Positions 45,454 through 53,905 are shown, counted from the stretch's first letter. The stretch is 64,000 nt of DNA from Microbacterium sp. NC79 (GCF_019061125.1 NZ_JAHQYI010000001.1:1178001-1242000); one strand, 5' to 3'. A program made the numbers and translations. The notes: generated from the letters alone by a model not told the origin.

Positions 45454-45746
45454 ACCTGCGCCTGGTCTACCGTCGCCCACAGCCCGTAGCCGTGCATCGC
45501 CTGCACATGAAGCTCCATCTGCTCACGAGCGCCAGAAGCGACCACAGCGCGACCTTCATGATGAACAGCGAGCATGAGTTCGTCCGCTTTTTCCCTGGAG
45601 TATCCGAAGTAGTCGCGAAAGACGCGAGAGACGTACGACATCAGATTGACCGGGTCATCCCATACCACCGTTTGCCATGGCGCCACCGGCTCGACCGCAA
45701 TGTCGCGATCAAGGTCAATATCGGGAAGGGCGATGGCACTCATCAT
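45450..45746 (-). CDS. clpS: ATP-dependent Clp protease adaptor ClpS
   Basis: A 98-residue N-degron adaptor that delivers proteins to ClpA/ClpC-ClpP. The core WQTVVWDDPVNLMSYV contains the Asp that binds the N-terminal amine, and MLAVHHEGRAVV contains conserved His residues. ATG at 45746 overlaps the stop of the metallopeptidase gene, and its stop overlaps DUF2017, so all three are translationally coupled. Confidence 0.95.
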   Translation of the reverse strand: MMSAIALPDIDLDRDIAVEPVAPWQTVVWDDPVNLMSYVSRVFRDYFGYSREKADELMLAVHHEGRAVVASGAREQMELHVQAMHGYGLWATVDQAQV

Positions 45747-46093
45747 GCCCAGCCTAGTTCGTGAAGGCGCGCATCATCGATGCCGTAGAAGTGTGCAATT
45801 TCGTGCACAAGTGTGGTGTGTACCTCATCGCGCAATTCGTCTTCGGTCTCGCACGCAAGCAAATGCGCCATGCGATAGACGATGATGCGGTCTGGAAGGT
45901 CTCCCATGCCGTAGCGGTCGCGTTCGGTGAGCGCGAGGCCGTCGTACAAGCCAAGCAAATCCGTTGAGCCGTCTTCGCTGTAGTCCTCCACCACGAAGAT
46001 GACGTTATCGAGGCCATTGACCATGTCTTCGGGGAGACGATCGAGTTCGTCGCTGACGAGTTCGTCGAACGCATCAGCGTCCATCTCCATCAT
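45743..46093 (-). CDS. Zincin-like metallopeptidase family protein
   Basis: A 116-residue acidic protein with the HExxH zincin motif in LVHEIAHFYGIDD near the C-terminus and VEDYSEDG plus LLGLYDG upstream, typical of the small zincin-1 (PF06262) family. Substrates are unknown. It lies first in an operon with clpS and DUF2017, suggesting a link to regulated proteolysis. The start at 46093 has GAGAACGGAATC ahead of it. Confidence 0.85.
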   Translation of the reverse strand: MMEMDADAFDELVSDELDRLPEDMVNGLDNVIFVVEDYSEDGSTDLLGLYDGLALTERDRYGMGDLPDRIIVYRMAHLLACETEDELRDEVHTTLVHEIAHFYGIDDARLHELGWA

Positions 46094-46160
46094 GATTCCG
46101 TTCTCTCACTTGATAGCCAGTATGTCAGCGACCAGCCCGTCGCGGACGCGCAGCTGGGGA

Positions 46161-46787
46161 TCAGTGGACGATGGCGAGAAGTGCCGCAACGGCGATGAAG
46201 AGGGCTCCGAAGATGCGGTTGAGGAGTTTCTGGCCCGATGCGGTGGCGGTGAGACGCCGGAACGGACGAGCGGCGACGGCGAAGAAGAACCACATCACGA
46301 GAACATCAACCACGATCACCGTGATGATTAAGACCAGATACTGGGGGAGCGGGTCGCGGTCAAGGCGAATGAACTGCGGAACGAACGCGAGGAAAAAGAC
46401 GATGGCCTTCGGGTTGAGGATGTTCACCCAAAAGCCGCGCCGCAGCATCGACCAGCCGCTTTCGCGCGTGCGACGCGACTCGACGCTGGCGTCTTCGTCT
46501 GCAACGCGAGCAAAGATCAGGCGCAGACCCAGGTAGACAAGGTAGGCGGCGCCAGCGTAGCGAACTATCTCGAAGAGCACGGGGGAGTTGGCAATGAAGA
46601 CACCGACTCCGGCCGCGACGATAACGACATGAACGATGAGCGCGAGCTGCTGGCCGGCGATGCCCCAGATGGAGCGGCGCCATCCTTCGTTGATCGAGTT
46701 CGTCATCGTGTTCACGGCCCCGGCTCCGGGTGTGAGACTAATAACGATCGTCGCAAAGAGCAGCGTTGCCCAGAGCGTCCATGTCAT
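46161..46787 (-). CDS. LysE-family amino acid exporter
   Basis: A 208-residue membrane protein with 5-6 hydrophobic segments. TPGAGAVNTM near residue 20, WGIAGQQLAL, YLVYLGLRLI and FWVNILNPKAIVFFLAFVPQF are characteristic of the RhtB/LysE exporters. The ATG at 46787 is used. The frame is open to 46943, but that part is the complement of the tRNA-His region and cannot be coding. The substrate is probably an amino acid. Confidence 0.88.
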   Translation of the reverse strand: MTWTLWATLLFATIVISLTPGAGAVNTMTNSINEGWRRSIWGIAGQQLALIVHVVIVAAGVGVFIANSPVLFEIVRYAGAAYLVYLGLRLIFARVADEDASVESRRTRESGWSMLRRGFWVNILNPKAIVFFLAFVPQFIRLDRDPLPQYLVLIITVIVVDVLVMWFFFAVAARPFRRLTATASGQKLLNRIFGALFIAVAALLAIVH

Positions 46788-46817
46788 GCGTAGCCCTGCA
46801 ATCTCGAGAGAGAAAGA

Positions 46818-46849
46818 GGATGCCGCACGTCGTCTGACGTGCGGCATCC
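46818..46849 (-). terminator. Terminator of tRNA-His
   Basis: GGATGCCGCACGTC (46818-46831) and GACGTGCGGCATCC (46836-46849) form a perfect 14-base stem with a 4-base loop. On the minus strand a TCTTTCTCTC run follows, just after the tRNA 3' end. Confidence 0.8.
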
Positions 46850-46851
46850 CT

Positions 46852-46927
46852 TGGGGTGAGTAACGGGGCTCGAACCCGCGACCTCCTGGACCACAACCAA
46901 GCGCTCTACCAACTGAGCTATACCCAC
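46852..46927 (-). tRNA. tRNA-His (GTG anticodon)
   Basis: The cloverleaf is readable on the minus strand. Acceptor GTGGGTA pairs with TACTCAC, D-arm is AGCTCAGTTGGTAGAGC, the anticodon loop TTGTGGT carries GTG, and the T-arm contains GGTTCGAGCC. CCA is encoded. The base before position 1 is G and the discriminator is C, as required for the G-1:C73 identity of tRNA-His. Confidence 0.95.
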
Positions 46928-46966
46928 CATGTGTTCCGAACAAGCGGAAGCAACCTGACTATTCTG

Positions 46967-47590
46967 TCATAGATTTTGAGTGAACTTTGCCACGACGGCT
47001 TCGGAAGCCTCGCGCGCCTCGACACTTGTCGGACCGGGGTCAGCAACGAAGACGGCGCGACGGTAATACTCAAGCTCGCGGATCGATTCCAGAATGTCAG
47101 CAAGTGCCCGGTGGCCGCCATCTTTTGCAGGAGCCTGGAAATATGCGCGCGGGTACCAGCGTCGCGAAAGCTCCTTGATGCTCGACACGTCAACATTTCG
47201 ATAATGCAGAAAAGAATCGAGCTGCGGCATGTACTTTGCAAGGAACATGCGGTCAGTGCCGATGGTGTTTCCGGCGAGCGGAGCCTTCATTTCCTGGGGC
47301 ACGAACTGACGGATGTAGGCCAGTGCGCGCTCTTCTGCCTCGGCAACAGAGATTCCATCCGGGATTTCTGTGATCAGCCCACTCGTGGTGTGCATGTTGG
47401 TGACGAACTCACCCATGTTCTCAAGCGCAGCATCGCTCGGTTTGATGACGAGCGAAAGACCCGGGTCGAGAATGTTGAGATCGAAGTCTGTGACGACGAT
47501 CGCGATCTCGGCAAGCTCATCGATGCTCAGATCAAGACCGGTCATTTCGCAGTCGATCCATACGAGGCGGTCGTTCTCGCTTGAACTCAC
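46967..47590 (-). CDS. orn: Oligoribonuclease
   Basis: A 207-residue DEDDh 3'-5' exonuclease that degrades short RNAs and pGpG. Motifs are [24 protein letters not shown], the [11 protein letters not shown] region and [14 protein letters not shown] at 47590 starts the conserved part; the upstream open frame is not supported. It lies between tRNA-Arg and tRNA-His on the same strand. Confidence 0.96.
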   Translation of the reverse strand: MSSSENDRLVWIDCEMTGLDLSIDELAEIAIVVTDFDLNILDPGLSLVIKPSDAALENMGEFVTNMHTTSGLITEIPDGISVAEAEERALAYIRQFVPQEMKAPLAGNTIGTDRMFLAKYMPQLDSFLHYRNVDVSSIKELSRRWYPRAYFQAPAKDGGHRALADILESIRELEYYRRAVFVADPGPTSVEAREASEAVVAKFTQNL

Positions 47591-47702
47591 CCTGGCTACC
47601 TTCAATCCGTGAGGGCGGCGCTGATATGGCACCGCCGTTTATTTGGGCGGAAGCTGGTGCGCGGAGGGTCCGCAGCGCCGTCAGTCGCTTGCGCTCGCTC
47701 AG

Positions 47703-47775
47703 CCCCCCAGACACGATTCGAACGTGTGACCGGCGGATTAGAAGGCCGCTGCTCTATCCACTGAGCTACTGAGGG
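47703..47775 (-). tRNA. tRNA-Arg (TCT anticodon)
   Basis: On the minus strand acceptor CCCTCAG pairs with CTGGGGG (one G-T pair), the D-arm is AGCTCAGTGGATAGAGC, the anticodon loop CTTCTAA carries TCT, and the T-arm has CGTTCGAATCG. The discriminator is G. CCA is not encoded. Confidence 0.94.
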
Positions 47776-47795
47776 AAGTACTTCTAGACTACCGG

Positions 47796-48047
47796 TCATC
47801 GCGAGTGCCGCAGGCAAATGAGAGCCTCATCGGGCGACCAGAACGCGCCAATGCTTCGGAACGTCGCCGTCGGAACGTGGAATCGCATGGCGTGATATCG
47901 CACGCCGAGAGACTCAGGCAGCGCTTGGATGTTGCCGAGTACGAAGTTTCGTGTGTCCGTGACCCGCCACAGTCCGGCGCCGACGCCGCGAATGATCTCC
48001 AGGTGATGCACGGTGATTTCGAGCGGCTGAGTGATGAGTGCGTTCAT
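47796..48047 (-). CDS. Small conserved protein of unknown function
   Basis: An 83-residue protein. ATG at 48047 has a near-perfect AGGAGGAAGAC ahead of it, so it is expressed even though the frame is open further upstream. The sequence (EITVHHLEIIRGVGAGLWRV, NFVLGNIQALPESLGVRYHAMRF) is a compact alpha/beta type with no motif I recognise. It is divergent from msrA and lies just upstream of tRNA-Arg. Confidence 0.65.
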   Translation of the reverse strand: MNALITQPLEITVHHLEIIRGVGAGLWRVTDTRNFVLGNIQALPESLGVRYHAMRFHVPTATFRSIGAFWSPDEALICLRHSR

Positions 48048-48171
48048 GTCTTCCTCCTGATCTGGGTGCACCGGCCTGCGCTTGATTGCGACTGTACGGT
48101 GGGCCTCGGACATTGGCCCTAACAGCGCAGAATCGGCGTAGCGTTAGAGCAACACAACGGAAGGGTGTTTC

Positions 48172-48696
48172 GTGGAAACGTATGTTTTGGCCGGCGGTTG
48201 CTTTTGGTGTCTCGACGCGGCCTATCGCGCGCTGAACGGTATTTCGGAGGTCGTTTCCGGCTACATCGGCGGCCAGACTGTCAACCCGACCTACGAGCAG
48301 GTGTGTACGGGTGCGACGGGGCACGCGGAAGCCGTCGCGGTGACCTTTGATCCGGAAGTCATTCCTGGTTCCGTCATTCTCGATGCGTTTTTCACGATGC
48401 ATGACCCGCGTCAGCTGAACCGCCAGGGCAATGACATCGGCACTCAATACCGTTCTGCAATGTTCCCGACGTCGCCGGAACAAAAGGCTGTTTTCGATGA
48501 GGCCCGCATCCGCGCTGCCGGTCTGTGGGATGGCGAGATCCAAACGACCATGGAAGAGGCCACGGAGTTTTACCGGGCAGAGGACTACCACCAGGATTTC
48601 TTCGCGAAGAATCCCACCCAGGGCTACTGCCTCGCCGTTGCGGTACCCAAGGTGAACAAGGTGCGCGCCGGGTTTAGTCAGTACATCAAGCGATAA
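48172..48696 (+). CDS. msrA: Peptide-methionine (S)-S-oxide reductase
   Basis: A 174-residue repair enzyme that reduces methionine-S-sulfoxide. GGCFWCLDAAYRAL carries the catalytic Cys. YIGGQTVNPTYEQVCTGATGHAEAV, FFTMHDPRQLNRQGNDIGTQYRS and AEDYHQDFF are the remaining family blocks. GTG at 48172. TAGCGT at 48139-48144 may be its -10. Confidence 0.96.
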   Translation: METYVLAGGCFWCLDAAYRALNGISEVVSGYIGGQTVNPTYEQVCTGATGHAEAVAVTFDPEVIPGSVILDAFFTMHDPRQLNRQGNDIGTQYRSAMFPTSPEQKAVFDEARIRAAGLWDGEIQTTMEEATEFYRAEDYHQDFFAKNPTQGYCLAVAVPKVNKVRAGFSQYIKR

Positions 48697-48709
48697 CTCT
48701 CCACAGCTG

Positions 48710-48743
48710 ACGCCTTCGCTCGGGTTTTCCCCAGCGGAGGCGT
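48710..48743 (+). terminator. Terminator after msrA
   Basis: ACGCCTTCGCT (48710-48720) pairs with AGCGGAGGCGT (48733-48743), one G-T pair, 12-base loop, followed by TTGCTGTTT. Confidence 0.65.
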
Positions 48744-48842
48744 TTGCTGTTTCCCGATGGTGCAAGCGGGGCACAGTAGCCATTGATCCGGCGCCGTTTC
48801 GGGCACGTGGGCGCCGGATCCCCACTACACAGAGGAGAAACA

Positions 48843-49298
48843 ATGTCAGACACCATCACCGTCATCGGCAACCTCGCCGAAGACCCCATCCTGAAGAACA
48901 TGGCGACAGGAATAGATGTCGTCAATCTTCGAGTCGCGAGTGCGCAACGCTGGTACGACAAAGCGAATGAGAAGTGGGTTGAGGGTGAGCCCAACTGGTT
49001 CACCGTTGCTGCGTATCGTTCGCTGGCCGTGCATGCGGCCGCGTCGCTGCACAAGGGCGACCGCGTCATCGTGCACGGAAAGCTTCGCGTGCGGCACTGG
49101 AAAGACGGAGAGCGTCGCGGGGTCAACGTCGAAGTGGACGCCGACGCGCTGGGGCCTGATCTGCGCTGGGGCCAGAGCACGTTCGTGCGTGAAACACGGC
49201 CAGAAAACGCTGAGGCATCGGCTGCACCTGATGTGCAGGCAGAAGAGTCATTTCCGGATTCCGTCCCACAGGACGAACTGGAACCGGCACCGTTCTGA
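48843..49298 (+). CDS. ssb: Single-stranded DNA-binding protein (short paralog)
   Basis: A 151-residue OB-fold protein. ATG at 48843 follows GAGGAGAAAC. SDTITVIGNLAEDP, WFTVAAYRSLAVHAAASLHKGDRVIVHG and VEVDADALGPDLRWG are typical of SSB. The C-terminus is short and acidic, ending ELEPAPF rather than the usual DDEPPF. The gene stands alone, not between rpsF and rpsR, so it is probably a second SSB of the SsbB kind. Confidence 0.85.
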   Translation: MSDTITVIGNLAEDPILKNMATGIDVVNLRVASAQRWYDKANEKWVEGEPNWFTVAAYRSLAVHAAASLHKGDRVIVHGKLRVRHWKDGERRGVNVEVDADALGPDLRWGQSTFVRETRPENAEASAAPDVQAEESFPDSVPQDELEPAPF

Positions 49299-49385
49299 GC
49301 TGCCGCGAGAGACCCATTCGCGGATATCGGGCAGAGAATCGGGCGTCGGGGGAGTCGTACCCAGCAAATCTGTGGCCTCGGGCCA

Positions 49386-49391
49386 TAGACT
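49386..49391 (+). promoter_or_regulatory. TAGACT -10 element, leaderless start of the lipoprotein gene
   Basis: TAGACT is followed by 6 bases and the GTG at 49398. Confidence 0.55.
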
Positions 49392-49397
49392 CGGCGT

Positions 49398-49922
49398 GTG
49401 AAATCCCTGGCGCTCCGATCCCGCACGACCGTCGCCGTTGCCGTCATGGCTGCCAGCGCCTTTATGCTGACCGCGTGCACAAGCAGTACCGCTCCTGGCG
49501 ACTCAACATCGGCGGCACCGACGCGCACACCCGATGTCGGAGCCCAGCATCCGGTGGTCCCTCCGGTGGTACCCACGCCTGACCCGGCTGCCGTGTTCGT
49601 GCCTGGCGGCACGGCTGAGGAGAACCTGCCCATCTTCACGAAGGTTGTTCTCGATCAGTGGGCGGCAGGTAGCGGAACCCGCAGCGCGGCATATATTGAT
49701 GCGCTCGTTGCCACCGGATTCGATCTTGCCGCGATGGAAACGACGGCGAGCAAGACGACGCTCGGCAACGACGTCGAGAGCCTACAGTTCTCGGTTCTGA
49801 TCCAGGGCACTTGTCTGGTCGGTCAGGTTGGCGCGTCCACGGGCGACCCGGTCGCGGTGCTGCTTCCTGAGCTGAAAGACGGCGGCTGTCTTGTGGCGGT
49901 CACGCCGCAACCCGGAACCTGA
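49398..49922 (+). CDS. Conserved lipoprotein of unknown function
   Basis: A 174-residue exported protein. The signal peptide ends in a lipobox (FMLTACTSS), so Cys at about residue 27 should be lipidated. A Pro/Thr/Ser-rich linker runs to about 65. The folded part contains TAEENLPIFTKVVLDQW and two Cys (GTCLVGQVG, GGCLVAV) that could form a disulfide. It resembles small lipoproteins seen in Microbacteriaceae (possibly the DUF6993 group). GTG at 49398 lies 6 bases after a -10 element. Confidence 0.75.
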   Translation: MKSLALRSRTTVAVAVMAASAFMLTACTSSTAPGDSTSAAPTRTPDVGAQHPVVPPVVPTPDPAAVFVPGGTAEENLPIFTKVVLDQWAAGSGTRSAAYIDALVATGFDLAAMETTASKTTLGNDVESLQFSVLIQGTCLVGQVGASTGDPVAVLLPELKDGGCLVAVTPQPGT

Positions 49923-49983
49923 CATCACGTGGTCGCGGCCACCACACGCTCAGACACCAGCCGGTAGGCTAGAGGCAGACTTC

Positions 49984-49999
49984 GCCTCGCATTCGAGGC
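49984..49999 (+). promoter_or_regulatory. Hairpin in the ettA leader
   Basis: GCCTCG-CATT-CGAGGC lies about 30 bases before the ettA ATG and about 14 bases after a TAGGCT hexamer (49965-49970) that could be the -10. It would form in the 5' untranslated region. Confidence 0.4.
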
Positions 50000-50029
50000 A
50001 CATCCCATCCCTTTTAGAACGGGAGCCTC

Positions 50030-51709
50030 ATGGCTGAATATATCTACTCGATGGTTCGCGCACGCAAGGCGGTGGGCGAGAAGCTCATCCTGGACGACGT
50101 GACCATGTCGTTCTTGCCTGGCGCCAAGATCGGTATGGTCGGCCCGAACGGCGCCGGTAAGTCCACGATCCTCAAGATCATGGCAGGTCTTGACACTCCC
50201 TCCAACGGTGAGGCAGTTCTCACGCCTGGGTACACCGTCGGCATCCTGATGCAGGAGCCCGAGCTCGACGAGACGAAGACCGTGCTCGAGAACATCGAGG
50301 CCGGTGTCGCGATCAAGGGCAAGCTCAACCGCTTCAACGAAATCTCAGCGCAGATGGCTGACCCTGATGCCGACTTCGACGCATTGCTTGCCGAAATGGG
50401 GTCGCTCCAGGAAGAGATCGACGCTGCAGACGGTTGGGACATCGATTCCCAGCTTGAGCAGGCTATGGACGCCCTGCGCACGCCGCCGTCTGACGCTGAA
50501 ATCAAGCACCTTTCCGGTGGTGAAAAGCGCCGTGTTGCACTGGCCAAGCTCCTCCTGCAGAAGCCTGACCTGCTGCTTCTTGACGAGCCCACAAACCACC
50601 TGGACGCGGAGAGCGTGCAGTGGCTCGAGCAACACCTGCAGAAGTACCCAGGCGCTGTTATCGCGATTACACACGACCGGTACTTCCTTGACCACGTCGC
50701 CGAGTGGATCGCTGAGGTCGACCGTGGTCGCCTGATCGGCTACGAAGGTAACTACTCGACCTATCTCGAGAAGAAGCGTGAGCGTCTTGAGGTTCAGGGT
50801 AAGAAGGACGCGAAGCTTGCGAAGCGCCTTTCTGAAGAACTCGACTGGGTTCGCTCGAACGCGAAGGGCCGCCAGGCAAAGTCGAAGGCACGTTTGGCTC
50901 GCTACGAAGAGATGGCGACGGAGGCTGAGCGCACCCGCAAACTCGACTTCGAAGAAATCCAGATTCCGGCTGGTCCCCGCCTCGGATCGATCGTGATCGA
51001 GGCGAAGAACCTTCAGAAGGGATTCGACGGCCGCTCGCTCATCTCGAACCTGTCGTTTAGCCTTCCGCCGAACGGCATCGTCGGCATCATTGGCCCGAAC
51101 GGCGTCGGTAAGACCACCCTGTTCAAGACGATTGTCGGCCTCGAGCCGCTGGACGGCGGCGAGCTGAAGATCGGTGAAACGGTCAAGCTGAGCTACGTTG
51201 ACCAGTCACGCGCCAACATCGACCCGAACAAGACGCTGTGGGAGGTCGTATCTGACGGTCTTGACATCATCACCGTCGGCAAGACCGAGATTCCGTCGCG
51301 CGCCTACGTTTCGAAGTTCGGTTTCAAGGGGCCGGACCAGCAGAAGAAGGCCGGCGTTCTCTCCGGTGGTGAACGTAACCGCCTGAACCTCGCGCTGACG
51401 CTGAAGGAGGGCGGCAACGTCCTGCTTCTTGACGAGCCGACAAACGACCTGGACGTTGAAACCCTGTCGAGCCTCGAAAACGCCCTGCTCGAGTTCCCCG
51501 GTTGTGCTGTGGTCATCACGCACGACCGTTGGTTCCTCGACCGCATCGCAACGCACATCCTTGCGTACGAAGGCACCGACGAAAACCCGGACCAGTGGTA
51601 CTGGTTCGAGGGCAACTTCGACTCCTACGAACAGAACAAGGTGGAACGCCTTGGCGCTGATGCTGCCGCTCCTCACCGTTCGACGCACCGCAAGCTGACT
51701 CGTGACTGA
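50030..51709 (+). CDS. ettA: Energy-dependent translational throttle protein (ABC-F)
   Basis: A 559-residue soluble ABC-F ATPase that gates ribosomes according to the ATP/ADP ratio. It has two nucleotide-binding domains: GPNGAGKST with LSGGEKRRVALA and LLLDEPTNHLDAES, then GPNGVGKTT with LSGGERNRLNLA and LLLDEPTNDLDVET. The basic linker between them (SNAKGRQAKSKARLARYEE) contacts tRNA. The early 'arm' helix region favours EttA over other ABC-F members. ATG at 50030 after GGGAG. It overlaps the thioesterase start by 8 bases. Confidence 0.95.
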   Translation: MAEYIYSMVRARKAVGEKLILDDVTMSFLPGAKIGMVGPNGAGKSTILKIMAGLDTPSNGEAVLTPGYTVGILMQEPELDETKTVLENIEAGVAIKGKLNRFNEISAQMADPDADFDALLAEMGSLQEEIDAADGWDIDSQLEQAMDALRTPPSDAEIKHLSGGEKRRVALAKLLLQKPDLLLLDEPTNHLDAESVQWLEQHLQKYPGAVIAITHDRYFLDHVAEWIAEVDRGRLIGYEGNYSTYLEKKRERLEVQGKKDAKLAKRLSEELDWVRSNAKGRQAKSKARLARYEEMATEAERTRKLDFEEIQIPAGPRLGSIVIEAKNLQKGFDGRSLISNLSFSLPPNGIVGIIGPNGVGKTTLFKTIVGLEPLDGGELKIGETVKLSYVDQSRANIDPNKTLWEVVSDGLDIITVGKTEIPSRAYVSKFGFKGPDQQKKAGVLSGGERNRLNLALTLKEGGNVLLLDEPTNDLDVETLSSLENALLEFPGCAVVITHDRWFLDRIATHILAYEGTDENPDQWYWFEGNFDSYEQNKVERLGADAAAPHRSTHRKLTRD

Positions 51710-52184
51710 TCAGCAGCGTTTGCACATCCCCATCCATGTGCGGTGGGGCGATCTTGACGCGTACAACCACGTCAACAATGCGGCGATGCTTAAGCTCCTC
51801 GAAGAAGCACGAGTACGTGCGTTCTGGGAGCCGCTGCCCGGTGAGGACGGCCCGACAACGGCTGTCCTCACGCCGGGCATTGACACGGGCCTACTCACCC
51901 TCATCGCACGGCAGGAGATCGAGTATCTGCTGCCCGTTCCATACCAGCGTCGTCCGCTCGACGTGCAGATGTGGTTCGGCCACATCGGCGGCTCCAGCCT
52001 CGAGGTCTGCTACGAAGTGTGGTCACCCCGTGGCGATGAGAACCAGGTGATGTACGCCAAATCGACAGCCATCATTGTGCTCGTTGACGCGGGAAGCGGA
52101 CGCCCGCTGCGCCTGACTGATCAGATGCGTGAGGCCTGGGAACCGTACGTCGGCGAACCGATCGCCTACAAGCACCGTCGGTAA
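51702..52184 (+). CDS. Hotdog-fold acyl-CoA thioesterase (4HBT family)
   Basis: A 160-residue single-hotdog protein. VRWGDLDAYNHVNNAAMLKLLEEAR is the 4-hydroxybenzoyl-CoA thioesterase-type motif, with the catalytic Asp in DxDAYNHVNN. Substrate chain length cannot be told. GTG at 51702 lies inside the end of ettA, so the two are co-translated. The same pairing is common in actinobacteria. Confidence 0.88.
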   Translation: MTDQQRLHIPIHVRWGDLDAYNHVNNAAMLKLLEEARVRAFWEPLPGEDGPTTAVLTPGIDTGLLTLIARQEIEYLLPVPYQRRPLDVQMWFGHIGGSSLEVCYEVWSPRGDENQVMYAKSTAIIVLVDAGSGRPLRLTDQMREAWEPYVGEPIAYKHRR

Positions 52185-52188
52185 CGAT

Positions 52189-52233
52189 AAACACGAGAGG
52201 GCACTGTCATCATGACAGTGCCCTCTCGTGTTT
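52189..52233. terminator. Bidirectional terminator, 22-base perfect inverted repeat
   Basis: Arms at 52189-52210 (starting AAACACGAGAGGG) and 52212-52233 (ending CCCTCTCGTGTTT) are perfect reverse complements around a single central C. It sits between two convergent thioesterase genes. Confidence 0.9.
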
Positions 52234-52238
52234 GTGGC

Positions 52239-53147
52239 CTAGTTCCAGCTGATATCCGGAGTACCATCGGGCACCCGGATCATGATTTCTTGCGCGACGC
52301 TCGCGACGAGGGCGCCATCGCGACTGTAAATGCGGCCCTGAGCGAGTCCTCGGCTATTGATCGCATTGGGGGAGTGCTGCACATACAGCAGCCACTCGTC
52401 GACGCGGGCATCACGATGCCACCACATGGCGTGGTCAAGGCTCGCAATCTTGAGTCCCTTCGTCATCCACGGAACCCCGTGTGCACGCAACACGGAATCC
52501 TGAATAGATGAATCGCTCAAGAACGCGAGGCCGGCACGGTGTAACCACGGGTCATCAGGCAGGCGCTTGCGTGTTTTCACCCAGACCGCGTTCGTCGCGG
52601 TGCGTTCGCCCGTCACCGCAATCTGAATAGGGGATGTGACATAACGCTGCTCCAGCGGCGTCGCCATGAAGAAGTCGCTCCAGCTACGGCCGAGCTGCGC
52701 GGCGATCACGTCAGCCGAGTTGGGAAGATCTTCCGGGTCCGGAATTCCCGCAGGCATCGGATCTTGGTGTTCCACTCCGCGATCTTCATCTTGGAATGAG
52801 GAGATCATGGAGAAGATCGGAACCCCCTCCTGAAACGCCTGCACGCGTCGCGTTGAAAACGAACGGCCATCGTGAATGCGATCGACCGAGAGCGTGACGT
52901 TGGAGGTGGCATCGCCTGGACGCAGAAAGTATCCGTGCATCGAGTGCACGTGTCGTGTGTCTGGCAGTGTGCGAGACGCAGCGACGATCGCCTGCGCAAG
53001 CACCTGGCCGCCGTAGATGCGGCCGTGCGGCATCGGAAGCGTCGTGCCCGTGAAGATGTCTTCTGTAGTGCGCGCTGACATATCGGTGAGGTCGAGAGCT
53101 TCGACCATCGCCGTTACCGGGTCGGTCGCGGGTGTTGTATTCGTCAC
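52239..53147 (-). CDS. tesB: Acyl-CoA thioesterase II (TesB type)
   Basis: A 302-residue double-hotdog thioesterase. GTG at 53147 follows AAGGAG at 5-base spacing; the longer frame to 53189 is not needed. Conserved parts are GRIYGGQVLAQAIVAA, HSMHGYFLRPGD, FSTRRVQAFQ, ASLDHAMWWH (catalytic Asp) and LAQGRIYSRDGALVASVAQE (catalytic Gln region). It acts on medium to long acyl-CoA. A conserved unknown gene diverges from it. Confidence 0.93.
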   Translation of the reverse strand: MTNTTPATDPVTAMVEALDLTDMSARTTEDIFTGTTLPMPHGRIYGGQVLAQAIVAASRTLPDTRHVHSMHGYFLRPGDATSNVTLSVDRIHDGRSFSTRRVQAFQEGVPIFSMISSFQDEDRGVEHQDPMPAGIPDPEDLPNSADVIAAQLGRSWSDFFMATPLEQRYVTSPIQIAVTGERTATNAVWVKTRKRLPDDPWLHRAGLAFLSDSSIQDSVLRAHGVPWMTKGLKIASLDHAMWWHRDARVDEWLLYVQHSPNAINSRGLAQGRIYSRDGALVASVAQEIMIRVPDGTPDISWN

Positions 53148-53194
53148 GCGTCTCCTTCTGCATCGATCCCGCCCGAGGCGTGAGACCATCTTGA

Positions 53195-53200
53195 TAGTTT
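53195..53200 (+). promoter_or_regulatory. TAGTTT -10 element, leaderless start
   Basis: TAGTTT is followed by 6 bases (AGAGGG) and the GTG at 53207. The AGAGGG could instead be a weak ribosome-binding site placed too close. Confidence 0.4.
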
Positions 53201-53206
53201 AGAGGG

Positions 53207-53905
53207 GTGGCCCAATTTCTCTCACTCGTTGACGCAGCTTCGGCGAAGGATCTGCTCATTTTTGCGGGCCGAGCCGCGCGTGTCGGCGCCGACGGAGTGC
53301 GCATGGCAGCACGCAATGGTGTCATGACCGTTCAGACCGCAACGCTTTCTGCGCAGGGACTGCTTGATGCCACACCGACAGTTCTGGCGATGCGTGTCAT
53401 GGCGGTTGACCCCGAACTTGTCTGTGACTTCGTTGTCGCACCCGACGCTCTCAGCGCAGGGGCTGCGCCAGAAGATATCGCCCTCCCCGAGAGCGCTCTG
53501 TCATTACCGTGGGCAGGAATCGCGCCACCGGCAACGGGGTGGGAGTACGTCGGCGACGTATCCCCGCTTGTCATGCGCAGGCTCGCCACCGATGGCATCG
53601 CCGACGTCGCTGACCTGGTGCCAGCCGACTCCGGCGAAGACGTCGTGCGCAAGGTTCGCGCAGCGGTGTGGGGGCCGATGAGCGACGAACTTTTCGATGC
53701 GCCCCGAGGCGTCGCCTTCACCGCCGATGCCCTCGGTTTCTTGCGCGACGACGACCCCGTCCACGTTTTCCGCGTCGAACGTTGGACCCGTTTCAGCATG
53801 TCGCGCGGCCACGTCCTCAGCCGCGGTCCCGCTCGTGTCGGACTCACTCCTGTGCGAACGACCGGTTCGGCAACGGCATCCGCCGCATCTGGGTCACTCG
53901 GTTAG
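53207..53905 (+). CDS. Conserved actinobacterial protein of unknown function
   Basis: A 232-residue soluble protein without signal peptide or membrane segment. It opens with FLSLVDAASAKDLLIFAGRAARVGADGVRM and has LPWAGIAPPATGWEYVGDV and VRAAVWGPMSDELFDAPRGVAFTADALGFL. I have the impression of a conserved single-copy protein in Microbacteriaceae and relatives, but I know of no function. It converges with the flavoprotein gene, and the stop codons overlap by 4 bases. Confidence 0.7.
   Translation: MAQFLSLVDAASAKDLLIFAGRAARVGADGVRMAARNGVMTVQTATLSAQGLLDATPTVLAMRVMAVDPELVCDFVVAPDALSAGAAPEDIALPESALSLPWAGIAPPATGWEYVGDVSPLVMRRLATDGIADVADLVPADSGEDVVRKVRAAVWGPMSDELFDAPRGVAFTADALGFLRDDDPVHVFRVERWTRFSMSRGHVLSRGPARVGLTPVRTTGSATASAASGSLG

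Noticed and set aside
46788..46943. N-terminal extension of the LysE-family gene
   Set aside because: This stretch is the tRNA-His gene and its terminator read as protein. The exporter fold starts at ATG 46787.
47614..47636. Hairpin GGCGGCGC...GCACCGCC upstream of orn, with GTTTATTT on the plus strand
   Set aside because: It resembles a terminator only on the plus strand, where no gene ends, and the stem is imperfect. Not called as a feature.
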